From Bacillota bacterium (GTDB taxonomy: Bacteria; Bacillota; UBA4882; UBA8346): a DNA stretch of 64,000 bases. The position numbers and the translations under genes are program-made. The DNA is taken from positions 35,410 to 99,409 of the forward strand of contig JAFABB010000044.1 in assembly GCA_023426245.1 (NCBI GenBank), in the 5' to 3' direction. The notes under the pieces were generated by a model. The model made no database searches. It was not told the DNA's origin and was given only the letters and a program-made list of their open reading frames with translations. Numbering within the stretch: position 1 is the stretch's first letter; each line of letters opens with the position of its first letter. This document shows, one piece after another, positions 50,942-60,163 of the stretch.

Positions 50942-51907
50942 ATGATGAAGGGGATTATTCATTGGGGTGTGTTGGGATGGGCTGGAATTGCCAGGAAAGA
51001 TGTTATCCCTGCGATTCTCAAAGCCAGTAACTCTGAGTTTTTTGCCATTGCTTCACGGGATCAACAAAAGCTTGAAGAATGTAGTCGGCTTTTTCCGTAT
51101 AAAAAGAGCTATTCTTCGTATGACGAGTTATTGAACGATCCTGAGGTGGATGCGATATATATCCCGTTGCCGAATTCATTGCATAAAGAATGGGTTATCA
51201 AGGCGGCACAGCATAAAAAGCATATTCTGTGTGAGAAACCTTTGGCTTTAACCGAGCGAGACTGTATCGAAATGGAGGCGGCATGTACCGCCAATCAAGT
51301 CAAATTGATGGAAGCATTTATGTACCGTTATACGGTCAAAATGAAGAGAGTAACTGAGCTTCTCGACAGCGGTATTATCGGAGAGATCAAACACATCAAT
51401 TCTTCGTTCCGCTTTTTGTTACGGGAGGAGAATAATATCAGAATGAATGCTGCGGTTGGAGGGGGTAGTTTGTGGGATGTCGGATGCTACCCGGTTAATC
51501 TAATCGGGATGTTGCTCAACGATTATCCAATTGGAATTTCAGCACAGCAGATTGTAAAAAATGAAGTGGATATAGCACTTTCGGCAGTGCTGAAATATAA
51601 AAGCGGAGTCCTGGCAACACTTAATTGTGGTTTTAATTCACAATCGGTTCTTAATACAGAGATCAATGGCACCACGGGTACGATGTTCATACCGGAAACA
51701 TTTTTAGATACACCCAGCCAGATCATTATAACCAGTAATGGAATTATCTCGAAACATGAGGTGGATTCATGTGAACGATATGTCTTAGAGATCGAAGATT
51801 TCGCGGATGCAATTATTAACCATCGTGATCCGGGGTTTTCATTGGAAGAAACCAAGCGCAATGTGAAGTTGATTGGGGAGATCTTAGAGATTGCCCAAAA
51901 GGCATAA
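50942..51907 (+). CDS. Gfo/Idh/MocA family oxidoreductase 1
   Basis: A 321-residue NAD(P)-dependent dehydrogenase. The N-terminal Rossmann motif is GVLGWAGIARKDVIPAI, and LCEKPLALT near residue 93 contains the conserved EKP catalytic Lys. The C-terminal substrate domain starts near AFMYRYTVKMKRV. It probably oxidises a sugar, sugar acid or cyclitol from the upstream transporter. Two adjacent ATG codons (50942 and 50945) follow AAAGGA; either may be used. Confidence 0.88.
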   Translation: MMKGIIHWGVLGWAGIARKDVIPAILKASNSEFFAIASRDQQKLEECSRLFPYKKSYSSYDELLNDPEVDAIYIPLPNSLHKEWVIKAAQHKKHILCEKPLALTERDCIEMEAACTANQVKLMEAFMYRYTVKMKRVTELLDSGIIGEIKHINSSFRFLLREENNIRMNAAVGGGSLWDVGCYPVNLIGMLLNDYPIGISAQQIVKNEVDIALSAVLKYKSGVLATLNCGFNSQSVLNTEINGTTGTMFIPETFLDTPSQIIITSNGIISKHEVDSCERYVLEIEDFADAIINHRDPGFSLEETKRNVKLIGEILEIAQKA

Positions 51908-51927
51908 TAATATTGAGGTGAGTTGTC

Positions 51928-52878
51928 ATGTTTCGGTTTGGTATTATAGGAGCAGGCAGTATCGCAAATAAATTTTGCGAGGCGGTGAGGCTGCTTGAAG
52001 ATATTCAGGTTGCAGCCGTGGCTAGTAAAGATAGGGAGCGGGCGAGAATCTTTGCGGAGAACAACGGCATCGCCGCCTATTATGACAGCTATGAAGAAAT
52101 GCTGGCGCGCCAGGATATTGATGCGGTTTATATCGCGACCACCATTAATTTTCATTATGAAAATATGATGTTATGTTTAAAATACAATAAACCGATCCTT
52201 TGTGAGAAATGTTTTGCGCTCACCAAAACAGAGGCTGAAACTGTATTTGAAGCCGCGAAAGAAAAGAAACTCTTTGTTATGGAAGCCATGTGGTCCCGGT
52301 TCTTTCCCGCCATGAATAAAGCAAAGGAATGGATCGAGGAGGGAAGGATAGGGACAGTAAAGATGGCCAATTATTCCACGGGAATCCGGGCTGATTCGGA
52401 TCACCACATTTTCAACCCTGATTTAGCAGGGGGGGTATTATATGATATCAGCGTCTATGCTATTGAAATCTGTTCCTATTTAATTAATCAACCACTTAAA
52501 CAGGTAGAGGCTAAATTCTACTATGCCGGCACAGGAGTAGATAGTTCCGATTATATTATGCTTGAATTTTCCGAAGCTATTGCCATTTTGCAATGTACTG
52601 CACTGGCGAAAGTTCCTACGTCTGCTTTTTTTTACGGAACAAAGGGATACATCTCGCTTCCCATTGCAGAGCATGCAGCCGCATGTTATCTCTATGATGA
52701 TCACCGGGAAATAGAACGTTTCGAATATCCTTTTGAAAATGGCTTTCAATTTGAAATTCTTGAAACAGTGAATTGCATCCGGAATGGTAAAACAGAGAGC
52801 CTGATTATGCCCCATGTAGCTACGATCCAGTGCATGGAGGTATTTGAGGAATGTTTGAAACGACAGGATGTCAGGTAA
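51928..52878 (+). CDS. Gfo/Idh/MocA family oxidoreductase 2
   Basis: A 316-residue paralogue of the preceding gene, 20 bases downstream. The Rossmann motif is GIIGAGSIANKFCEAV. The usual EKP motif reads EKC (LCEKCFALT near residue 90), keeping the Lys but replacing Pro. The segment AMWSRFFPAMNKAKEWI near 113-129 resembles the dihydrodiol/xylose dehydrogenase branch. The two dehydrogenases may act in succession, for example as an oxidation and re-reduction pair in epimerisation. Confidence 0.86.
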   Translation: MFRFGIIGAGSIANKFCEAVRLLEDIQVAAVASKDRERARIFAENNGIAAYYDSYEEMLARQDIDAVYIATTINFHYENMMLCLKYNKPILCEKCFALTKTEAETVFEAAKEKKLFVMEAMWSRFFPAMNKAKEWIEEGRIGTVKMANYSTGIRADSDHHIFNPDLAGGVLYDISVYAIEICSYLINQPLKQVEAKFYYAGTGVDSSDYIMLEFSEAIAILQCTALAKVPTSAFFYGTKGYISLPIAEHAAACYLYDDHREIERFEYPFENGFQFEILETVNCIRNGKTESLIMPHVATIQCMEVFEECLKRQDVR

Positions 52879-53000
52879 TTTCTTCGGTTTTACGAAAGCG
52901 GAAAATTTTTTGCCGCGTCTATTTTGTATAGATATAATTGAATTCACCGTAACAGAGGCAGACCGTTTTTGGGAAATCTTAAAAAACAGGAGTGAAAGTG

Positions 53001-53516
53001 GTGGATACGGAAAAGCGGGAAATGACAGATGCTGAACAAAAAGCTGAATACCAAAAAATTTTGAAACTATTGGAGGGACAGGAGGAGACCCTGCAATTTA
53101 AGGAATTTACCAATGAAATGGCTTTGGAAATCGGATTGAATATTCTCGCTCAAGTCAAGCAGGAAAACCAAGTGGTATCCATCGATATTACCCGAAGCGG
53201 CCAACAATTGTTTCATTATGCCATGGCTGGGACAACGCCTGATAATGATCAATGGATCATACGAAAAATGAGAGTCGTGAACCGTTTTCAGAAAAGTTCC
53301 TATCATATTGCCACTTTATTAAAAAATAGCGGACAAACGCTTGAACAAAAATACCATGTCAGTTCCGCTGAATTTGCCTCTTCTGGCGGCTCATTTCCGA
53401 TTATTATCAAAAATGTCGGTGTAGTTGGAACCATAACTGTTTCGGGATTGCCGAATGATGGGGACCATGCGTTGGTGGTGAAAGTGATTCGTGAGTTTTT
53501 AAGAAGAAATAGTTAG
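53001..53516 (+). CDS. UPF0303/heme-degrading-domain-like protein
   Basis: A 171-residue protein with the UPF0303 (YBR137W-like) pattern: a helical start, LQFKEFTNEMALEIGLNI near residues 31-48, SGQQLFHYAMAGT near 70-82, and GGSFPIIIKNVGVVGTITVSGL near 132-153. Relatives are oligomeric proteins of uncertain function sometimes labelled heme-degrading. AGGAG precedes three in-frame GTG codons (52992, 52998, 53001); 53001 is best spaced. It ends the sugar-acid locus and may be functionally separate. Confidence 0.75.
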   Translation: MDTEKREMTDAEQKAEYQKILKLLEGQEETLQFKEFTNEMALEIGLNILAQVKQENQVVSIDITRSGQQLFHYAMAGTTPDNDQWIIRKMRVVNRFQKSSYHIATLLKNSGQTLEQKYHVSSAEFASSGGSFPIIIKNVGVVGTITVSGLPNDGDHALVVKVIREFLRRNS

Positions 53517-54044
53517 TAATATAAAAAAGGGGCTATTGCACAAAGAACTTAAAAGTTCATTTGAGGCAGCCTTAGACTTGTTAACTTCATCTTGATCCGG
53601 AGAATAAAATAGTCATAGGTCAACTTTTTCCTCTTGATTCCGTTCGCGGGAAGGGATCGTTTTGTAGTTTTGATTATGGATCGATTTAATGTAGCGTACC
53701 GTTTTATATTTGGACCGCATCACTACAGAATGGGTTATCATGATTATCCATTCCGTTTCTGTCGCTTTACAATTCTGAAGCGGCAATTTTTCGTACTATG
53801 GGTAATTTAAAATTACTCATGAAGGTGATGCAGGTCATGGATATGGAGCACTCGCTTAGATCGCCCAAGAAATCGTCCTTTATATACAGATATATTAGCG
53901 GAAAATGGGCAGTGTTTCATGGAATTTAACCTATCTCAAAGGTGGTTTAATATCAATAGGACATGGAACATATTAGATATACGACATATTGTTACAATTA
54001 ATGAACAAAACAAAGAGGATTTATGGTAGAGGGGGACAGCGCTC
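53517..54044. other. intergenic region with possible IS-end debris
   Basis: GGGGCTATTGCACAAAG at 53530-53546, followed by an AACTT/AAGTT repeat, looks like a decayed insertion-sequence terminus. No gene is recognisable on either strand in these ~530 bases. The ribosome binding site GAGGGGG of the next gene ends the region. Confidence 0.4.
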
Positions 54045-54893
54045 ATGCGAAAGTTTATCATCATTCAGCGCAAGGATCTGAATGATACCGTGGTGCTGAT
54101 GAAAATCGATGCGCCGCTTGTCGCCGTAAAGGCCGAGCCGGGCCAGTTCATTATTCTTCGGGTGGATGAATTCGGCGAGCGCATACCGTTGACCGTCGCG
54201 GATACTGACCGCGAAAAAGGCAGCGTCACGGTTATTTTCCAGATTGTTGGAACCATGACCTCCCTGTTGGCGAAAAAACAGGAGGGCGATTTTATTGCCG
54301 ATTTTGCGGGGCCCCTCGGTAACCCGTCCGAGCTTAAAGGGTTAAAAAAGGTTGCTATGATCGGGGGCGGCGTAGGCTGTGCTATCGCCTATCCACAGGC
54401 AAAGAAGCTTCATGTCATGGGCGCGCTGACCGATGTGATCACCGGTTTCCGCAACAAAGATCTCATTATCCTGGAGAATGAATTCAAGGAGGTCAGCACC
54501 AGGCTTTTTGTCACTACTGACGATGGATCCAACGGAACTAAGGGATTTGTGACCGATGTGCTGAAAAAATTGCTCGAAGAAGGCAACGAGTACGATGCTG
54601 TCATCGCAATCGGCTCGCTGCTGATGATGAAGATGGTCGGTGAACTGACTCGCCCTTATCATATCAAGACGATTGTGAGCATGAATCCGATTATGATCGA
54701 CGGAACAGGGATGTGCGGCTGCTGCCGGCTAACGGTGGGCGGCAAGATGAAATTCGCCTGCGTGGATGGTCCGGATTTTGACGGGCATAAGGTAAATTTC
54801 GAAGAAGCGATGATGAGGGGTCGGACGTATTTTGATCAGGAGAAGGAATCTCTTCACAAATTAGAGTGTAATCTCTTACGAGGTGTTCAATAG
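54045..54893 (+). CDS. NfnA/SudB-like FAD/[2Fe-2S] subunit
   Basis: A 282-residue PyrK/NfnA-type subunit. FAD- and NAD-binding blocks are PGQFIILRVDEFGERIPLT near residues 34-52 and GGGVGCAIAYPQAKKL near 107-122. The [2Fe-2S] motif is DGTGMCGCCRLTVGGKMKFACVDGP near 219-243, with the four Cys. It forms a pair with the following gene. Such pairs catalyse NADH:ferredoxin-NADP transhydrogenation or sulfide/glutamate-type oxidoreductions. The partner frame is broken here, so the complex may be inactive. Confidence 0.9.
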   Translation: MRKFIIIQRKDLNDTVVLMKIDAPLVAVKAEPGQFIILRVDEFGERIPLTVADTDREKGSVTVIFQIVGTMTSLLAKKQEGDFIADFAGPLGNPSELKGLKKVAMIGGGVGCAIAYPQAKKLHVMGALTDVITGFRNKDLIILENEFKEVSTRLFVTTDDGSNGTKGFVTDVLKKLLEEGNEYDAVIAIGSLLMMKMVGELTRPYHIKTIVSMNPIMIDGTGMCGCCRLTVGGKMKFACVDGPDFDGHKVNFEEAMMRGRTYFDQEKESLHKLECNLLRGVQ

Positions 54894-54894
54894 G

Positions 54895-56285
54895 ATGACA
54901 GACAAAAATGAAAAAGTGAAAATGCCTCAGCAGGATCCTAAAACGAGAATCACTAATTTTGATGAAGTTACGCTTGGTTATACCAGGGAGATGGCGCAGG
55001 AGGAAGCTTTTCGTTGTTTGAATTGTAAAAACCGCCCCTGCGTTTCCGGCTGCCCGGTGGGTGTGGCGATCCCTGATTTCATTACCCGTCTCAAAAACGG
55101 CGATTTTGAAGGCGCTTATGCCGTCATCAAGGAGACCAATGCGTTACCTGCAGTCTGCGGCAGGGTCTGCCCACAGGAAAACCAATGTGAATCTAAGTGC
55201 GTCCGTGGGCTCAAGGGGGAACCGGTGGCCATTGGCCGCCTCGAACGTTTTGTAGCCGATACCTATATGGACAGCGCCAATGCTGACACAAAGCCGCAAG
55301 TTCCTGCAAAACGGAACGGAAAAAAGGCTGCGATCATCGGTGCGGGACCGGCAGGCTTGACCTGTGCGGGCGGTCTTAATGACCGGGGCTATGATGTCAC
55401 AGTATTTGAGGCGTTGCACAATCCCGGTGGCGTACTTGTTTACGGCATCCCGGAATTTCGTCTTCCCAAAAAGATTGTGGCGGCAGAGATCGATTCGCTA
55501 CGCAAGGCGGGTGTCACAATCAACACGGACGTGATCATCGGTAAGACCATTACTGTGGACGAACTGTTTGAGCAGGGATTCTCCATGGTATTTATCGGTT
55601 CGGGGGCTGGCCTGCCGTCCTTTATGGGGATTGAAGGCGAGAATCTCAATGGCGTCTATTCGGCAAACGAATACCTCGCCCGGATTAACCTGATGAAAGC
55701 TTATTCGGACCAATACGACACTCCGGTGAAGCGCTCACGGAAGGTCGCGGTCATCGGTGGTGGAAATGTGGCGATGGATGCTGCACGCTCAGCGCTCCGC
55801 CTTGGCGCTGAAGTTGTCTATATCCTCTATCGGCGGGGAATAGAGGAAATGCCCGCGAGAAAAGAAGAAGTCGAGCACGCCAAGGAAGAAGGCGTTGTTT
55901 TTAAAACGTTTTGCAACCCCCAAAAATTTATTGGCGACGACAAAGGATGGCTCGCGTTGCCTGTAATCGGATGGAGCTTGGCGACCCTGACGCTTCTGGA
56001 CGCCGTCGTCCGGTGCCGGTTGAGGGCGGCGGATTTACCATTGAGGTGGATGCGGTCGTTATTGCGGTGGGAACTACACCCAGTCCGCTGATTCGCAATA
56101 CGACTAAAGGTATCGAAGTCAATCCTCGCGGCTGCTTCGTGGTTTCGGAGAATACCGGTCTTACCAGTCGGAATCGCATCTACGCAGGCGGTGATGCAGT
56201 GACCGGCGCCGCGACCGTCATCCTGGCTATGGGCGCCGGGAAAACCGCCGCTAAATCAATGGACGAATCCATGCAGACACTCTGA
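54895..56285 (+). pseudogene. NfnB/GltD-like NADPH-binding subunit, frameshifted
   Basis: The N-terminal 350 codons encode a normal flavoprotein: CLNCKNRPCVSGCPVG, CGRVCPQENQCESKC, the FAD motif AAIIGAGPAGLTCAG and the NADPH motif VAVIGGGNVAMDAAR. After GDDKGW at about 55945-55952 the frame is lost. The correct continuation, RMELGDPDASGRRRP through YAGGDAVTGAATVILAMGAGK, lies in another frame and runs to 56285. One single-base indel in AAAGGATGGCTCG explains this. All other family regions are intact, so it is a recent mutation or a sequencing error. ATG 54895 directly follows the NfnA-like stop. Confidence 0.87.
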
Positions 56286-56362
56286 ATCGGATATCATGGA
56301 CAAAATGCCTCTTATTCTGCTAGCGACTTGGGTATGATTTCCCAAGTGCCACAAATATCCAC

Positions 56363-56509
56363 TTTGAACAAATAGATACTCAAAAAGAAGAACTGATGGA
56401 ATGAGTTTCACGATTAACTGAGGCTTAAAAAGAAGTACGATTATTGAAACTAAAAAGGAAAACAAATCAAGGAATAGTGAAAATGAGAAATGTTACATTT
56501 CAGGCGTAA
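56363..56509 (+). pseudogene. interrupted coiled-coil-like coding relic
   Basis: One frame reads FEQIDTQKEELME, stop, VSRLTEA, stop, KEVRLLKLKRKTNQGIVKM. The two in-frame stops interrupt an otherwise protein-like, charged helical sequence. I do not recognise the parent gene. It runs antisense into the integrase relic. Confidence 0.35.
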
Positions 56510-56595
56510 CATGGGCGACAGTTTTTTCGTCGACATGATGCGCCTTATTTTTGACATGTTTAAGGCTTCAACCACGTTTTAACATTATTTTTATC
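56493..56595 (-). pseudogene. second tyrosine integrase C-terminal relic
   Basis: Leftward translation gives KIMLKRG, stop, SLKHVKNKAHHVDEKTVAHVTPEM, then the true end. This is the end of a phage-type integrase (LLKRGWSxKHVQxRLGHADxxTTxxTYxHVTPEM) with the Trp codon mutated to a stop. It shares a CAACCACGTTTTAA core with the relic at 9.6 kb, so both descend from related integrases. Confidence 0.65.
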
Positions 56596-56668
56596 TTTTA
56601 AATTTTTAAACTTTGCTTAAATATCCGGATCTTCGCATGGATTGGCGAACGGAACTTTCAGTCACGGT

Positions 56669-56691
56669 AGGGTGAAAAATATTTTCACCTT
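56669..56691. promoter_or_regulatory. 23-bp palindromic operator, site 1
   Basis: AGGGTGAA, seven bases, then TTCACCTT, followed by AA. The same palindrome recurs at 62106-62128 in front of the divergent transporter genes of this cluster. It lies 184 bases before the DUF2264 gene. I infer a shared repressor or activator site; the regulator gene is not in the window. Confidence 0.7.
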
Positions 56692-56874
56692 AACAATCAT
56701 TTACACTCAAACTTATAATGAAATAAAAGTCATTTTGGTTAGTTATTTCTTTCTTATATCCGAGTTAAAGACTTTTTCAACCCTCGCCCCTGCTCTGACC
56801 GAGTGCGTAAGGATGGAAATGGGGCTAGGGTAGAAGCTTTTTGGGTAGTGATTTTTATAGTAAGGAGTTTTCGA

Positions 56875-58866
56875 ATGGCATATCAATATGACACACCCGA
56901 TTACATCCGTAGTCCCTATACGGGAATGGTCCGCAAGCACTGGGTCGAAGCAGCCAATTTTTTATTAGAAGGGGCCTTTTCCCATCTATCTTCAATAACT
57001 GAACCGCTGGTTTTTCCCCATGCCCAAAATAATCAACTTTATCCAAAGTCGGGCGACCCCGAGTGGCGTTTTGGCGCTGAACGGTTCGAAGGGATTGCCA
57101 GGACATTCTTGATTGCCGCCCCGTTAATTCGGGAGAACCCGAACTTAAGAATCCACGGCTATCATTTAAAAGACTATTATGCCACCCAAATTCTACGTGG
57201 AACCGAAGCGGGTTCGGTTCAAGGTTTTCGGACCTTGGCGGAGATCGTTAAAGAACATGGTTCGGAGCGGCCTTTTCAGCAGACATGCGAATGTGCATCC
57301 TTAGTGATTTGCCTTTTCTTTACCAAAAAACAGATCTGGGATCATTATTCCCCTGCAGAACGAGACCAGATCGCCCGCTATCTTTCGGATTTTGGCCATG
57401 CCCAGACCAATATTCATAATTGGCGCTGGTTCAACGTTTTGATTCTTACCTTCCTTGAGCTTAACGGTTACCCTATTAACGAAGGAATCTATCACGACCA
57501 TCTCCAGAACTTACTCAGCTATTATGCGGGCGACGGTTGGTACCGCGATGGCGATTTATTCGACTATTATTCACCATGGGCCTTTCAATGCTATGGACCC
57601 ATTTGGTGTTTCTGGTACGGATACCGATATGAACCCGAACTTGCCGCAGCCATTGAAGCTAACTTCAATGATTTAATGAAAAATTATGATCGCTTTTTTG
57701 ATCGGGATGGTCACAGTATCATGTGGGGCCGAAGTAATATTTACCGTTCATGCGCTTCAACCCCGTTCGCATCGGGCTTCTTTTTGAAAAATGCTTTCCT
57801 CGATCCGGGTCTGGCCCGGCGAATTTTATCTGGAAATCTGCTTCAATTTATCACCAAAGAAGAAATGTTTGTTGACAATATCCCTTCCCATGGCTATTAC
57901 GGGACGTTTGAACCGATGGTTCAATCCTATAGCTGCGCGGCAAGTCCCTTTTGGATGGGCAAGCCTTTTCTCTCGGCACTCTATTTTACGGAAGAATCCC
58001 CTTTATGGACTGCTACTGAAAATAATGGCATTTGGGAACAATTAGGGACCTCCGTCCACCAGCTCACCATAAAAGGTCCGGGGATTCAAATAACCAATTA
58101 CGGACAAAACGGAACCACCGAAATCAAAACTTCCAAATATCTAATAGACCCCCAAAATAGCAGCTATATGCTAAACTATTCCCGTTTGGCCTTTAATTCC
58201 GACTTCCCCTGGGAAGCTTGGAACGGCAACGGTCCGGAAGCAATGAATTATACTGTGAAGTATGATGGCGGCCCGGATGGTTATCTTCTTCCCAATCTTT
58301 GCTTGTTTGGCGGTGAAGAAAACGGCGTACTGTACCGAAGAATTTATTTCAACTTTCAATACATACTGCGGGATTCTTTAATCGATCTGGCTGAAATCGA
58401 AACCGACTTCGGCGTCATTCGGGTGGATCGACCCCGGATATCGCGTAAACCTTATCAGTTATTTTTAGGTCATTATGGATTACCCCACCAGGGCGGAAAA
58501 ATCACTCTCTCCCAAAGAATTGTTGAAGGAAGGAAAGCCTATTTGGCTGCAACTGAATCATTGCAGACAGCGCTAATTCCCTATTACGGCTGGGATGAAG
58601 GCGGACAGGTGACCCGCTTCGGACTCAATGCTGTTACCACCGAAAGCACCTTGTTGTATGCCTCTTCGCAAAAAAAATTACGATATGAGGGTGTAGAGCT
58701 ATTGATCACAATCATGCTCCATCGGAAGAACGGGGAATGGACTGATACGGAATTGGCTCCGATTGTTCAGAGCAAGCAGACCCCATTTGGGGTTGAATTG
58801 GAATTACGGGGTGGCCGAAAAGTAGTGGTGGATTTTCGCAATGCAGAAGGCAGATTTGGCATTTAA
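56875..58866 (+). CDS. DUF2264 / GH154-like protein
   Basis: A 663-residue protein without signal peptide, so cytoplasmic. The first ~350 residues are the DUF2264 (alpha/alpha)6-like domain: FEGIARTFLIAAPLIR near 62-77, HNWRWFNVLILTFLELNG near 179-196, DGWYRDGDLFDYYSPWAFQCYGP near 220-242 and MWGRSNIYR near 283. A beta-sandwich domain follows. Members of the family are linked to glucuronide breakdown (GH154). AAGGAG sets ATG 56875. It converges with the GH88 gene, and both fit the use of uronic-acid-containing oligosaccharides. Confidence 0.86.
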   Translation: MAYQYDTPDYIRSPYTGMVRKHWVEAANFLLEGAFSHLSSITEPLVFPHAQNNQLYPKSGDPEWRFGAERFEGIARTFLIAAPLIRENPNLRIHGYHLKDYYATQILRGTEAGSVQGFRTLAEIVKEHGSERPFQQTCECASLVICLFFTKKQIWDHYSPAERDQIARYLSDFGHAQTNIHNWRWFNVLILTFLELNGYPINEGIYHDHLQNLLSYYAGDGWYRDGDLFDYYSPWAFQCYGPIWCFWYGYRYEPELAAAIEANFNDLMKNYDRFFDRDGHSIMWGRSNIYRSCASTPFASGFFLKNAFLDPGLARRILSGNLLQFITKEEMFVDNIPSHGYYGTFEPMVQSYSCAASPFWMGKPFLSALYFTEESPLWTATENNGIWEQLGTSVHQLTIKGPGIQITNYGQNGTTEIKTSKYLIDPQNSSYMLNYSRLAFNSDFPWEAWNGNGPEAMNYTVKYDGGPDGYLLPNLCLFGGEENGVLYRRIYFNFQYILRDSLIDLAEIETDFGVIRVDRPRISRKPYQLFLGHYGLPHQGGKITLSQRIVEGRKAYLAATESLQTALIPYYGWDEGGQVTRFGLNAVTTESTLLYASSQKKLRYEGVELLITIMLHRKNGEWTDTELAPIVQSKQTPFGVELELRGGRKVVVDFRNAEGRFGI

Positions 58867-58880
58867 TGCCAAACCGCCTT
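58847..58880. terminator. hairpin between convergent hydrolase genes
   Basis: AAGGC-AGA-TTTGGCAT pairs with ATGCCAAA-CC-GCCTT, giving a 13-bp interrupted stem whose loop contains the TAA stop of the DUF2264 gene. There is no T-run, but its position between converging genes suggests it ends or protects both transcripts. Confidence 0.6.
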
Positions 58881-58902
58881 CAAGCCAAGGCTAATTTTCA
58901 GA

Positions 58903-60099
58903 TTACCAATATAACTTCCAATCTTTAGACAATCTGACTAAGGCCTCAAAGTAAAAATAATCACCCCAGATTGAACATTCATCGACACCCTTATTGGAGT
59001 TTTTATTATACACCGAATGAAGTATTAACCCATTGGAGTCCACTTTAGCAGTAGAATAATTATTAACCAGCGATTGGACAATATGTAACGCCGCATTTTC
59101 ATAGATGGATTTATTTTCGTTTCTATCAGGCATACGCTTACTTAATTCCAATAATCCGCAGGCGGCAATGGCCGCCGCCGAACTGTCCCGTTCTTCATTG
59201 CCCTCCGTAAAGATCAAATCCCAGTAACAAATATAATCTTCCGGCAAACGGTTTAGAAAATAGTTGGCAACTTTTTGCCCCAACTCCAAAAAGTTCTGGT
59301 CATGGGTATATCCATAACTTAAGGCCAACCCATAAATACCCCAGGCTTGGCCCCGGGCCCAGCAGGAATCATCGGAAAATCCCTGGTGGGTTTTGCCGAA
59401 CCGCGGCTCTCCCGTTACTACATCCAAATAAAAGGTATGAAAAGTGGAGGCATCCTCGCGAATGAGACATTCCGCCCCGCGACGGGCATGGTTATAGGCT
59501 ATTTCATAATATTTCTTTTCTCCGGTAACCTGAGCAGCCCAATACAGCAGGGGCAAATTTAAATAACAATCGATAATCATCCGACCGCGTTGCTGCGGGT
59601 CGTTTAAATCACCCCAAGCCTGGATGATTCCGGCTTTGTCAAAATAACGGGTTATCAGTAATTCTGCCGCTTGCAAAGCGGTTTCTTTGGCTTCCAGATT
59701 TTGATTGCCCGTTATTTTATATGCAGCGACGCAGGATAGGCTATATAAGAATCCCAAATCATGAGTATCAACGGCAATTTTTTCCCTAATCCGCCTTTGA
59801 AAACTTTTTAATTGAATTTCAGCCACCAGGCGGTATTTTTCGGCTCCGGTGACCTCATAGGCTAGCCACAACATACCGGTCCAAAATGATGAAGTCCAAT
59901 CGATATTTTCAATTGCCGAATAGATATTATTCACACTGGTTGGAGCCGGAAATTTATCGGTAAAAAGTGGCAGATTTTCCTCCATTTTTACAAGAATATC
60001 ATCGATGGCTTTTTCACAAAGGCTCCGCGTTATTTCGGGATGATGCTGATCGGAGTATTTGGCGATCTGCCGAATTCCTTCATCCTTAACCTGTTTCAA
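58903..60099 (-). CDS. glycoside hydrolase family 88 (unsaturated uronyl hydrolase)
   Basis: A 398-residue cytoplasmic enzyme that removes 4,5-unsaturated uronic acid from oligosaccharides made by polysaccharide lyases. Signatures of the (alpha/alpha)6 barrel are WTSSFWTGMLWLAYE near residue 69, DTHDLGFLY near 111 and RMIIDCYLNLPLLYWA near 171 with a catalytic-type Asp, plus SCWARGQAWGIYGLA. A TTG at 60099, eight bases behind GGGGGG, is the preferred start; TTG 60114 is possible. It lies 49-64 bases downstream of the permease pair in one leftward operon. Confidence 0.9.
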   Translation of the reverse strand: MKQVKDEGIRQIAKYSDQHHPEITRSLCEKAIDDILVKMEENLPLFTDKFPAPTSVNNIYSAIENIDWTSSFWTGMLWLAYEVTGAEKYRLVAEIQLKSFQRRIREKIAVDTHDLGFLYSLSCVAAYKITGNQNLEAKETALQAAELLITRYFDKAGIIQAWGDLNDPQQRGRMIIDCYLNLPLLYWAAQVTGEKKYYEIAYNHARRGAECLIREDASTFHTFYLDVVTGEPRFGKTHQGFSDDSCWARGQAWGIYGLALSYGYTHDQNFLELGQKVANYFLNRLPEDYICYWDLIFTEGNEERDSSAAAIAACGLLELSKRMPDRNENKSIYENAALHIVQSLVNNYSTAKVDSNGLILHSVYNKNSNKGVDECSIWGDYFYFEALVRLSKDWKLYW

Positions 60100-60163
60100 G
60101 CGAGGTCCCCCCAAAATATATTAATAGCGAGATTCGTATTTAAAAAACTACCCGAGGCAAGTA

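Noticed and set aside
55911..56285. A separate small gene at the end of the NfnB-like frame
   Set aside because: Its sequence is the C-terminal third of the NfnB/GltD family and continues the broken upstream frame, so it is part of a frameshifted gene.
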